A stretch of DNA of 64,000 bases from Gelatoporia subvermispora B (lineage: Eukaryota; Basidiomycota; Agaricomycetes; Polyporales; Gelatoporiaceae). The position numbers and the translations under genes were made by a program. Positions 45,301-55,378 of this stretch are shown here, one piece after another. The stretch covers positions 2,628,717-2,692,716 of the forward strand of contig KB445792.1 of the NCBI GenBank assembly GCA_000320605.2. Direction: 5' to 3'. Numbering within the stretch: position 1 is the first letter of the stretch; every line of letters starts with the position of its first letter. The notes under the pieces were generated by a model that searched no databases, was not told the origin of the DNA, and worked only from the letters and a program-made list of their open reading frames with translations.

Positions 45301-48294
45301 CGTCCCGACTCGCTCCATACATCGTCTGCTTGGCTTAGACTACTTTCCGGGCGTGGCTTCGCATTGTGATCTCGCATTGTCTTCACCTTCGTGATCTTCT
45401 CGTATAACTTATTGAGATCCTCGTCTGGTAGGTTGTCCAGTGTCGGATCTAATCCTAGCCGCGCAAGGGCCGCTTCACGCTTCGCAAAGGTCCAATCCAC
45501 ATCAGCCGGGGCTCCACTGGATGAAGCGGTAGGCGAGTCAGGCCGAGGGGAGGCACCCTCCACGCCCTGAGGCAGGTCACCAGCGGATACAGTCATATGT
45601 AGACTTGACCTGGCCATTGCGCGATCTCGTTGCTTACGAACTTCTTCTGGGTTGTTGAAACGGAACACGTGATGCTCCCCTACATGACAATGTCAGAGAT
45701 ATCTAACAGCATACATCCAGGACGTAAACAAACCCAGGATAATCCGGAACCCTGAGCGCAGCTTGTACGACTATACGACATTAGGCGAGGAAGCATAGGA
45801 GTGAAAGGGTCAACACACCTGTCCGGCAGTAATCTGCCGACCATTGAGGAACTGGAGGAAGGGTCAGGCCAAGTACCATAGCAACATAGCAACGAGTTCA
45901 CCCACCGTCACGGCATCCGGCATTGCATAAAGCATGACTTTCCCATCGTTGTTCTCGAAGTAACAATGCTCTTCGCCGATACTCTCCCCACTAAGGCGAA
46001 TTGCTGCAGGCTTCTCGCTGTCTAGGCGGCCAACCTAGAGTACTACGTCAGAGGAAACGACCTATTGGGCACGTGCATGACGCACCATTGTCTTGCCAAG
46101 TTTGAGTTGGTAGATCAGACATTCACTCATTAGAGGGTCTAGAGCAAGACCAGTCAGGATGCCGTTCAGAGGACTGCCCCCTACAACATACCTTCGTTCT
46201 AGTATGCATATATTGGCATCTAAGAAATCGGTTTCGCAAGTGAATGTGAGACGTACCAAATTAACCAAATGCGGCATCTTTATCGCAGTGTAAGCCACAG
46301 ATCTGCATCACATATACCGTATCTTACCTTCTTAGGAGTATGCACTCCAACATTATTCTTGTCGATCGAGATACCGAGTTCCTCAAGGGCCTTCTCACGT
46401 TCCTTCTGCACTTCTTGCGTTCGCTGCATCTTCTGTTCCCACGTCTCGTTCAGACCCTGCATGAGCTTCTCGCTTGTTTCGAGTTGCTCCTGCAGCTCGG
46501 CTTTTGTAACGGTCTTGATTGTACCGTCCTTCGCCTGGTATGTAACCTTCTGCTGCTCAGCGGGTATTTTGGGATCGAAGACGGCTTCGTTCGAACCACC
46601 GGACACACGAGCTAGATCTAGGATTGAGAATAACACCCCAATATCGAGACTTCCGCGACGCACCCCGAAGCATTTCCAGCTCTTCCTTGAGCTCGCGCAC
46701 AAGCCTCGCGTTCGGATCCTCGTTGACCACAGCCTTGTTCTTGATCTTCTTGGCCTGATCCGCGTAACGCAGCGTACTCAGTGTTTCCTCGTACTGCACA
46801 TCTGCAGGCGAAATTGCGGCAATCATCGCAGTCTTCGAGTTACCTCCAAGGCTGTCTTTCAACAACCAAGTGAGGACCTGATGGGGTGTTGGTCATATAA
46901 CACGAGTAGAGATACGATAAACATACCGAATCTCGATACGGCACGAAGTCGTCCGCTTTGCCCTTCTTCCCCTTCTTCCCCTCGTTCTGACTCGCCGCCG
47001 CCAACGCCGCGATGACCTTTCCAAGCGTAGTGAGCGACTTGTTGATGTTGGCACCTTCCTTCAGACGCTGTCCTGTCGCTCCTGTCGAATTTGCTCGTTC
47101 TGAACCTGCGAGGTCGACCAAGCTGATGCGCGAGACTTTCTCGGTATCCAGATTGGTATCTACGTCATGACGCTTCATGGTCAACAGAAGTGTGAAGACA
47201 GCATGCGAACGCGACGAACTACAGGAATATCAGTACCAGTCAGGCAATGGTAGTTGTCATAGGACGCACGTTTCGTTCATGTTTGTAGCAGCGACGGTTC
47301 TCGCCTTGTTACCCTCGTCCATCAGCGTCATCATCTCATCGTAGCTATTCACCATCAGCTTCGACAAATCCTCCACGTATGGGCCAAGACTTGGGTGTTC
47401 ACGGACACGCAAGTTCCCCGTGTTCTTGGGGTTGAGTAGGTCGCGTACCTTCTCATTGTAGATCTGTACCGTATCGTAAGTATCGCCTCGCACATTTCAA
47501 CAGCGCGTCAAAACAGACCTCTATGTAGGAAACTTCAACTGTGAAACTAACGTTGGGGTCTTCACGCTTCTTCTGATCCACCCGGTCGAACAACTCCGAG
47601 CAAGTGAGTGGGATAATACCCTTATCCGCACCATCTGCATGCAACCTCGCATTAAGCACCAAATCTTGCGGAAATCACGCGACTCTACTCACATCCCATC
47701 ATACTATATGCTGTCGTCAGCGAGACGATGGAGAGGTAGTCACAACAGCACGTACCTATACGACTTTCCAGAGCCTGATCCAATACGCGTCAAGCATTCG
47801 TCTCATCAGCACCGGTATGAGCAACGCACCTGTCTGTCCATCTAGGGGTGCCCCCCATCAATACCTGAGCTTAATATGAGGGATATGGGACTCACAAGCC
47901 AAAATACACGCGTTAAACCCCGCAAATCCATGATCCAGCAATTCCTTCCCGAGGTCATCATACAATGTTTGTTGAGAGCAATATTGAGGCTCGTCTCTAG
48001 GGCCAGCGGACCAATAACTCTTGTCGAAGGTGAAGTTCATCGTCTTGCGCTCCGTCGCACGTCCGGAGGCTGCCTGAGCACCCTGGGATCCAGCTTCCGG
48101 TGGGTCCAGGATCGTCTGGTTCCCTTGCATGCGCACTAGGCATTTTGCACCACGAGCGATTTCTGAATGAGAGAAACGCGGCGGAGGTGTGTGAGTGCAG
48201 TGCGTGTCGCGAGTTGGGGAAGGAACGCACCGCGCGAATTGAGGGGCCGGCACCGCACGACGACCTTGATGTTTCCATCGCCATGGTCAGCCAT
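42348..48294 (-). CDS. Kinesin-3 motor (Unc104/KIF1A type) with FHA and PH domains
   Basis: This is a plus-end microtubule motor that carries vesicles and early endosomes in hyphae. The motor domain starts at the ATG at 48294 ([20 protein letters not shown]). Motifs: P-loop GQTGSGKSYSMMG, TNMNETSSRSH (switch I), [11 protein letters not shown] (switch II) and [15 protein letters not shown] with the kinesin-3 K-loop-like stretch [11 protein letters not shown]. After the neck comes a coiled coil and the FHA domain ([20 protein letters not shown] ... [11 protein letters not shown], about 46260-45610). A second coiled coil follows (about 45260-44950), then the kinesin-associated/DUF3694-type stalk (44800-43000). 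The C-terminal lipid-binding PH domain is [25 protein letters not shown] ... [20 protein letters not shown], ending RLDPTRLPS. An 11-nt exon (47693-47703) splits the P-loop. Many short introns; total roughly 1,600 aa. Confidence 0.93.
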
Positions 48295-48890
48295 CAATGC
48301 GGATACGCTTTCTAGGCCTCAAAGCTGCGAAAAGACGGCGTGAAGACAGGGTGTGCTGCGAGGTTGGTCGGAAGTTTGGGCAAGCTACCCACAGGCGCTT
48401 GTGTACCGCGCCTCTCCATGCGTTGCGTTGCCGAAATCAGCAGGAAGCGTCCTCCTCTGTGGCTGAGCTCCTAGACTCAGTTTGTGGCTGCGCACTGGCC
48501 TCTCGTCTTGCTCAGATTATGAGCGACTATCTCCGCTCGTGAAGGCTTTTTGATTTGGAAAAATGTTCTGGTGTTTCTTCATGGCCAGTCTCGGGCGAAT
48601 GCCACCGGACGCATCTTCAGGCTGCCGATCGCAGTGGCTGCTCGTGCTCACGGAACTTTACTTGAGAAGTCATAGCGAGCTGAAGGTTCTTGCTTACGCC
48701 AAAACTAACTATGTATTTCAAGGCATGTGCTATGAATTGCTACGGTCTGTTCATTCGTTGCAGTAATGGTACCGGACCCCTGAATGGCGGTACCTCGTTC
48801 ATTGATTTCCTTAGGTTGTTGAAACCCCAGTCCTAGGGTGTGCGCTGGAACTGTGACTAGGGAATACATGTGCTTTATCAGTCATTTGAT
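48295..48890. other. Intergenic, kinesin promoter side
   Basis: About 600 bp between the kinesin start and the F-box gene end. No coding sequence was recognised. Confidence 0.55.
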
Positions 48891-50210
48891 CTACGTGTTT
48901 GAAGTGTCTCCTCCTGCATCATCGCGGCGAAGAGCCACTTGAACGCACGCGCGCCGATGCGCTACCCATCCATCTGGTGTCGATAGGCAGGAGCGCCGAC
49001 TGTATCTGATGCGATTATAAGGGACATAGACGAATCGTAATGATCTGCTCTTACAAGTGAGAAACACGTTCCGGGGCAGCTTGCACCTCAGATATCTATT
49101 AGAGATGGCAGCTTCAAGCGTGGGCTCCTCCTCATCTCGGGTCCGAAAATGAAGCCTAAGTCTGATATGAACCGCGACAGACGGCCTGAATGACTCGTCT
49201 TCCAGCATACTGACGAAGTCACCAAACATTCGAACGACGGCGGAGTTGTCGTGGCCGACCAGATGAGAGATGATACCTAGTTCATAGTGGATGGCTTCGA
49301 GTGACGGTTGGGACAAAGAACATGCAATCGGCCGAAGCAAGGGGAATATTGCTATCGGTGCAGTGAAACGGAGCGTCTGGAGGGAGGAACAGGATCGCAA
49401 AGCTTTGATACAGTCAGCATATTCTATGGAAAGTGGTCAGTACGCATGCGAGAATATGGTCGAGCTGTGCAGACCTTCTGGAACCCTGGCAACGATTGGC
49501 ACCGTAATGTTGATACTTTTCAAAGACAAAAATTGAGATAGGAGAAGCTCAGGAAGGTCCGCCCAGTCTTCAACGGAAACGGTCGTAATATTGAATTCCT
49601 GGATGTTGATGGACTCACGGCGCAAGCAACGAGCATACGTTGGACACAGCTCGGGGACCCACAGACGTAGGAGAGGTAAGTTGGACATTGCATCCGCCAT
49701 GGCGTTGATATCTTCATCTGTGATTTGTGCGGGAGGAATGAAGCAGCGAATCAACAGGTCCTGCGCGTTGCGGAAAGATAATATAAATCTCGCGATTCCG
49801 GAGAATCCAGAGGGATCATTGTCCGTGAGGCAGACGATCACGAGGCCAGTGACTGGACCGAGAGCGGCGAGGACGGAGGCGTGCTGAGGGCCGACAGGAA
49901 TTTGCAGAAGGCAGCGGAGGTGGATAACGGCATCGAGGAATGGTGCAAAGGCGCAGAGACGGGTGAAATCGGACTCTGAAGATAGCCAAACCTTCAGACG
50001 TCGAACATATCCGCCAACTCTAGGAGATTCAAAGATGACTCGCTCCCACAGCTCCCATTCCTCTGCGCGGAGTTCTACCTCGTTGAAGAGGTGGTATCGA
50101 GTAGTCGGTGCCCATGCGCGACAGACCAGGCCGCAGTCCTGAAGGGCGTCCGGATCATCGTGGAGAAAGTCGATAATTCTATCTATCGTCTCAGGAGGAA
50201 GTCGAGGCAT
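48891..50210 (-). CDS. F-box-like protein
   Basis: The N-terminus MPRLPPETIDRIIDFLHDDP, then DALQDCGLVCRAWAPTTRYH LFNEVEL, is a typical basidiomycete F-box that would bind Skp1 and recruit substrates to an SCF ubiquitin ligase. The rest is a leucine-rich, variable region. The first exon runs to about 49482 (RVPE). An intron (donor GTCTGC, acceptor CCATAG) leads to EYADCIKALRSCSSLQTLRF. The end is uncertain. Read straight, the frame stops at 48891. If a good GTAAGA donor near 49060 is used, the protein ends about 70 bp earlier at 48962. These genes form large, fast-evolving families in mushrooms. A TATA box lies 58 bp upstream. Confidence 0.75.
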
Positions 50211-50267
50211 CGTGATCTTGAAGTGTGATTTCTACGCGTATCTGCTAAATATCGATCTGAGTAACTG

Positions 50268-50276
50268 TTTTTATAT
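50268..50276 (-). promoter_or_regulatory. TATA box of the F-box gene
   Basis: The minus strand reads CATATAAAAA about 58 bp upstream of the ATG at 50210. Confidence 0.45.
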
Positions 50277-51296
50277 GGGATTCGCAGTGTCCGGTAGATT
50301 GAATGCATAACTTATGTGGCATCGTCACGAACCTTTTGATGACCTTGGACCTTATTTGCAAATTGTTGTGGCGCCTGGAAGGTATGACGCATCCGTTCAC
50401 ACCGATCGCTGGCAGCTGCTGATGTGACGCCGTGGGCCACCACCGTCCAGCACTGCTTTGCGGCAAGTTGTCGCAAGTCTAGTGCCAATTTTGTGGCCTT
50501 AAGGGTGTCTATATCAAGAAAACAAGTTGAAAGGGAAAAAGCGAGCCGTGTCAGGGCTCTTCGAACACGGTGAATCGACCGAGATGCGCAGGATTTCCAG
50601 CCGATGAAAGCCACCAGCTATATTGGCAGCGGCCCGGACTGGCCGTTTGCGTCGTGGCGCAGCCTTGGCGGCGTAAGTACTCCTCCCCAAAAGGAAAGCC
50701 TGCTTCCCCATATGGGACGTCCTCTTCGTCGACGTGCGGATTGATTCGCCCATATGACGGGATATTTTGCACAGCAGTCCCGACGTGAGCCACAGAGAGA
50801 GGTATACTGTCTGATCTCACTTGCGTTTGCCATGTCAAGTAACCAAGAAATTCGAGTTGAATTCACCGAGGATGAAGAGGAATATTGTGCTGTTCATTGT
50901 GACCATTTGACTCTGCAGACACGTAAGAGATCGACAGGATGAGCGCGGTCCTTAGGTGTTCTGGGATCTTTATGAGAGTGAGACCATATCATGGCTATCA
51001 CCTCAACACAGTGATCCTTGCGTGATGCCTTCATAGTCGGTGTAATTAGTGTTTGACTCCGGTCCACCGAAGATTTCGCGCTCTGTGTGTCTTATTAATG
51101 CCACGCCAAAGTCCCATGCTTCACGTATGCATTCACGGCTATTTTATATTTGCAACAACAGAAGCTCTCTCGATTGTACATGTGCTTCTGTGCTTGCGCC
51201 GCCGTGTTTGTAGCGACGGCCATCAGACGTGTTACAAACTACCATCGAAGCTCCCAGCACTCTGACAGAACCTAATGTAAGCTCCGGGACTGACCG

Positions 51297-51304
51297 TATA
51301 TAAG
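51297..51304 (+). promoter_or_regulatory. TATA box of IFI6/27-like copy 2
   Basis: TATATAAG lies 73 bp upstream of the ATG at 51377, so the promoter of this possibly damaged gene still looks intact. Confidence 0.5.
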
Positions 51305-51376
51305 ACCAGTGCTCTCACCAAAGGCCAAAAAGCATACCAGCATAACACTTGCACACTCTCGCTGTAACAGAACACG

Positions 51377-51885
51377 ATGCTCCCTTTCATTGCCCCAATC
51401 ATCGCCGCGGCCGGTCCCGCTGTCGCAGGCGTAGGTGCTACCATACAAGGTGCTGGCGCCGCCGTAGCTGCCATGGCCGGTCCCGCCATTGCAGGCGCGG
51501 GTGCCGCCGTACAAGGTGTGGGCGCTGCTGCTGCTGCTACCGCCGTCGCCCCAGTGGTGGCAGTAGCCGCACCCGTCGTTATCGCTGGCGCCATTGGCGC
51601 CGTCGCGGCGCCCGCCATCCTCGGCGCTGTGGGCTTTGCTGCCACAGGACCTGTCGCCGGTACGTGGCCTCCGAGCTCGGATTGCAATGTATAAACGCTC
51701 ACGATCCTCCCGCGTTGTGACCTACAGGCACCGCTGCCGCAGCGTAGCAAGCGAGTATCGGCAACATCGCTGCGGGGTCGCTCTTCGCGGGTGTTCAAAG
51801 CATGGCGATGACGGGCGGGGCAGCAACGGTGGGGGGCGGGATCGCTGCGGCGGGTGTAGTTGTGGCGAAAGCCAGCGGTTTATGA
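51377..51885 (+). CDS. IFI6/IFI27-like protein copy 2, with in-frame TAG at the conserved Trp (possible pseudogene)
   Basis: Closest relative of copy 1 (13628-14190). Exon 1 (51377-51659) starts MLPFIAPIIAAAGPAVAGVG and carries GAIGAVAAPAILGAVGFAAT. Exon 2 (51728-51885) is 158 nt, exactly as in copy 1, and the intron sits at the same codon. Exon 2 reads TAAAA, then TAG (51745-51747), then QASIGNIAAGSLFAGVQSMA and on without further stops to AKASGL and TGA. Copies 1 and 3 have Trp (TGG) at that codon (AAAAWQAT, ATAWQAA). As written the product is about 100 aa and lacks the second half of the Ifi-6-16 domain. Using the TAG as an alternative splice acceptor would shift the frame. Recent nonsense mutation, readthrough and A-to-I editing (TAG to TGG) are all possible. 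Confidence 0.75.
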
Positions 51886-52311
51886 GGGTTCAAAGATCTC
51901 CATGCGATATCAAACATCGCCGAGCAATTCTCACTGGCAGTGCCTGCATCCACTCGAATCACCCTGGTGGCTGGTACGCGCTGAGCCAGTTCACCAATCA
52001 GATCATACTCTAGCACATATAATAATTTGTGTGGTTTTGTGTAGGTTAGCGAACGTACTTGAGTCAGGTTGAGTGGACAACGCAGCATATGTGTATGAAA
52101 GCAAATGTGAATGCATTTTGAACGAGGGAACGAAGAGAGGGGTGGTACCTACGACGGGGGTAGGTGAGGAAAAAGGAGACATGTTCAAAATGCCTGAGTC
52201 CTGCGGGACGAGCAATCCGTGACATGCATAGATCGACTTGCACCTATTCAGAAGTTCTTGAGTTCGAATAGATAGACTCACTTAGGATCTATACGACTTT
52301 GGAATTCACTG
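51886..52311. other. Intergenic between IFI6/27-like copies 2 and 3
   Basis: About 425 bp of 3' flank and promoter. No gene was recognised. Confidence 0.55.
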
Positions 52312-52779
52312 ATGGAAGAACCAGTATGTTTCCCATGCGCCAGAACTGGGCACTGCGCTGGCCCCCATGCCCCGTCAACATATAGATACTCGCGCTGGGC
52401 CATCATCATCATGCTCTGCGCAGCGCTCGGGGCAGCCATCGCCTGCCCACTCGTGAACCTGTTCGTGTTCGGAGACATTGGGCCCATCGCAGGTACGCAT
52501 TAGAATCCTCAGATCTCACCCTTTATATATTGGCACGCTGCGTGCTCCGCAGGCTCCTTTGCTACCGCGTGGCAGGCCGCCATCGGGAACCTCGCCGCAG
52601 GGTCGCTCTTTGCGTTCCTCCAGAACCTTGCGATGACGGGCGCGATGGCGGGTATCGGCACTGCCCTTGGGGCGGGCGGCGCAGCGTTTGCGTTTGCGCC
52701 GAGCACTATGTGGGAGGCCGTACGTGGTGCAATGGGGAAGGTCAGAGACTGCGTTGTGAGCGGTGCGCGTAAGGCATGA
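52312..52779 (+). CDS. IFI6/IFI27-like protein copy 3
   Basis: Two exons (52312-52492 and 52553-52779; 181 + 227 nt) give 135 aa. The N-terminus is Cys-containing (MEEPVCFPCARTGHCAGPHA), followed by a hydrophobic helix (WAIIIMLCAALGAAIACPLV). After the intron, at the same codon as in the other copies, comes the conserved SFATAWQAAIGNLAAGSLFA FLQNLAMTGAMAG. The C-terminus differs from the other copies: TMWEAVRGAMGKVRDCVVSG ARKA is a charged, probably amphipathic tail. Membrane location is likely and function unknown. It is tandem to copy 2 on the same strand. The downstream in-frame ATG at MLCAAL is a less likely start. Confidence 0.78.
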
Positions 52780-53536
52780 ACGTAAGTTACCAGTTGGTTC
52801 TAGTGTGCACTGTGCTGGTCGAAAGTGTCGAATTTCAAGGGTAGAAAGAGTATTCTGTCTTGAAAGTGCATGATACGGGCAGTCCGAGTCGTTTATGATT
52901 TTCGAAGCCTGTCGCCTAGTCAGAGCGAATGAAACGAAGATGGTTTTGGATTTATATGCATAGCAAGAACAGCAACATAAAACGTAGAGGTAGACCCTCA
53001 GACAGCCCTCAGAGTACTGACGGAAAAGCAGCAGAGTAGGCCCTTGAGCATCGCTCGTAGGTTTGGTACGCGTCGTTTTCGCGATCACGTGATGATGACA
53101 AAATCTCGTTTCGATCTACAGTCGATCGGTATCTGCGAGTCAGCCCGCAGAGTGTAGACACTCCCTACCAAGATATGCTTTCGAAAGCATCAATTACAGT
53201 TTGATTTTCTATGTTTGAGACTGCAAAGACTCGAAGACACCTCATGCTATCGTAGGAAGATGCTGTGCATGACGTCACAGGCCCGAACTGGTGCTGGTCC
53301 GTCGCCAATTTGAACTCGTTCCACAGATTGGCTATCTCAGTCGACGGGTCGCACCAACATATAAGCAGTACCCTCGGTATGACAAGAAATGTACGATATT
53401 CATTTCTTGACTTGAACCAGTTGTTTCTATCACCGTCGACCTCGTTGCAGCCCTACATGCCTTGTTTCATTCCCGAGGCTAGGATATCAAGAACACGCCA
53501 GTCTTCACACATTGCGCCCTTGGGTGCACCCAGACC
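52780..53536. other. Intergenic, about 760 bp
   Basis: Downstream of IFI6/27-like copy 3 and upstream of the GH128-like gene. It contains CATATAAG at 53359-53366, about 170 bp before the next ATG, a possible TATA box. No coding sequence was recognised. Confidence 0.5.
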
Positions 53537-54684
53537 ATGCGACTCGGTACAATCTTAATCTTCCTCGCATTCTTCCCCCGCCGCGCCATCGCCAAAGACG
53601 GCGAATCCGCGACCCAACCTTTCGCACGAACAGTCTCCAGCAGCGCGAAGGCGGGACTCGCATGGCCGAACGGCCCATACGCAAACATGCGACAATTCGA
53701 AATCACGGGGAAAGTGCAATGGTACGCCCCACTTCCCTCACAGTCATATCTTGGTACTAAAGCTCGGAGCACAGGTACTACACCTGGAGCCCAAATTCGA
53801 TCTCATCCGACCTCGAGTTCGTGCCTATGCTCTGGGGAAACACTCAGGTCTCAGACTGGCAGAACACAATCAATAGCACCATTAGCTCGCAGCATGTCAC
53901 GCACGCGCTCGGATTCAACGAACCCGAGCAGAGCGAGCAATCGAACCTCAGCCCGGACGACGGCGCGTCGCTGTGGAAGCAGTACATCGAGCCGCTCAAG
54001 GCTCAGAACATCACGCTGTGCTCGCCTGCGCCGAGCTCGGCACCCGCGGGGAAGCAATGGCTCCTGGATTGGATGGACGCGTGCGGAAGCGGGTGTACCG
54101 TGGACGTGATCGCGCTGCATTGGTACGATATCAACTCGACGGCGTTCATGGAATACCTGGAGGCCTTCCACGAGACGTTTCAGAGGGATATCTGGGTCAC
54201 TGAGTGGGCGTGCCAGGTGCGCATTGAGCCTAGTTCGTGCAAGACTCGAGTCGTCTAAAGGTGTGCGGATGCAGAACTTCAACCAGGCGGCCGAGCAGTG
54301 CTCCGCGCAGGACATCGTCAATTTCATGAACGCCACGCAAGAATTCATGGACCAGACGCCCTGGGTCGAGCGGTATGCCTGGTTCGGTGCGATGGAGAAC
54401 CTGCAAGGGGTCAACCAAGCGAGTGCTCTTATGAACGACTCACTTGCCAACAGCGCACTGACCGATAGCAGGAAGATGCGCTGATGGATTCCTCCGGCAC
54501 GATCAATACTCTAGGTGAACAGTACATCGGCGCAGTCGCGCCCAATATCAGCGCGAACTACACGCCTGGAGTTGTACACGGCGGAAAGGGCGTGCCGTTC
54601 CAGCAGGGCTCGGGTGCGATGTCTCTGCGCGCGAACAGTTGGATGGTGTTGCTGGCGATAGTCCTCGGCATCTTGCTACCTTGA
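53537..54684 (+). CDS. Secreted, probably GPI-anchored GH128/Asl1-like beta-glucanase
   Basis: GH128 enzymes hydrolyse beta-1,3-glucans; fungal ones sit at the cell wall. Four exons (53537-53721, 53775-54216, 54275-54422, 54476-54684) sum to 984 nt (327 aa). The signal peptide is MRLGTILIFLAFFPRRAIA. Core blocks are LAWPNGPYANMRQFEITGK, YYTWSPNSISSDLEFVPMLW G, HALGFNEPEQSEQSNLSPDD (acid/base Glu region) and DIWVTEWACQNFN (nucleophile Glu region). After IGAVAPNISANYTPG the protein ends in a Gly/Ser spacer and a hydrophobic tail (WMVLLAIVLGILLP), as expected for a GPI signal. The third intron has a weak donor (GTGCTC), but it gives the family sequence ANALMDSSGTINTLGEQYI; the unspliced frame stops early. 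Confidence 0.88.
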
Positions 54685-55378
54685 GAGAACATGCCGAATC
54701 TGGGATACCAGGATAGTTGCAATACCCCGTATAGAGCCGTGAATACCATGTAATGCATTGTTTAGCCATTAAAAGGTGTTTCATACAATAGAAAGGGAAC
54801 GAGCTCCAGTGCTGGTAAGTCACCATGGGTAGCATGCGAATCGCGAAACAAAAAGTTACCTGCTCACGTTCGGCCCTGGCAGCTACAAAGAACGAGAAAG
54901 CCAGTAAAAAGCACAAAAATAAAAGTGAAGGCAAACTCAGGTCAAACTGAGAGCTGAAAAATTCGTAATGCGGCATTGAAGTGGAGGCAGAACACGGAAC
55001 CCCCTAGTAAAAGGCGAGGGGGTTGTCTGATTGCACTACCTCCTGCCGCAATAGTACTCGCGCACGCAGTGTGCGCCAGAGCGCAGTTTTGTATTTTGTT
55101 CGACTCGCGGGTCTTTCTCCACGTGATGCGGCGCTCCAACTTGCTATCGTCTTGCCGCGACCTGCACCGTACCTCCAGGCCGGGACATTCATTGCGACGT
55201 TCTCGATGTGTCAAGAGAGCTCAGTGTGTGGATGAGTTCCCAGTCTCGGCTCGCCACTGCGCTTTCCGAGAGTCTGAAGCGCAGCGTGAGGACTTGTTCT
55301 TAGGTGCTGTACAGCACGTGACTGCAGGTGCGAGCGAATGATGGTCCTCTTCCTCCTCCTCTCGGCATTCACCAGGAC
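54685..55378. other. Intergenic, about 700 bp
   Basis: The 3' flank of the GH128-like gene and promoter of the m6A methyltransferase gene. No other feature was recognised. Confidence 0.55.

Larger units (their letters stand above)
50211..51376. other. Divergent intergenic region, F-box gene / IFI6/27-like copy 2
   Basis: About 1.2 kb with TATA boxes at each end. Several overlapping open frames at 50312-50866 lack domains and plausible splicing. Confidence 0.5.

Noticed and set aside
50245..50866. Overlapping 60-100 codon frames on both strands between the F-box gene and IFI6/27-like copy 2
   Set aside because: No domain or consistent splicing; probably promoter DNA.
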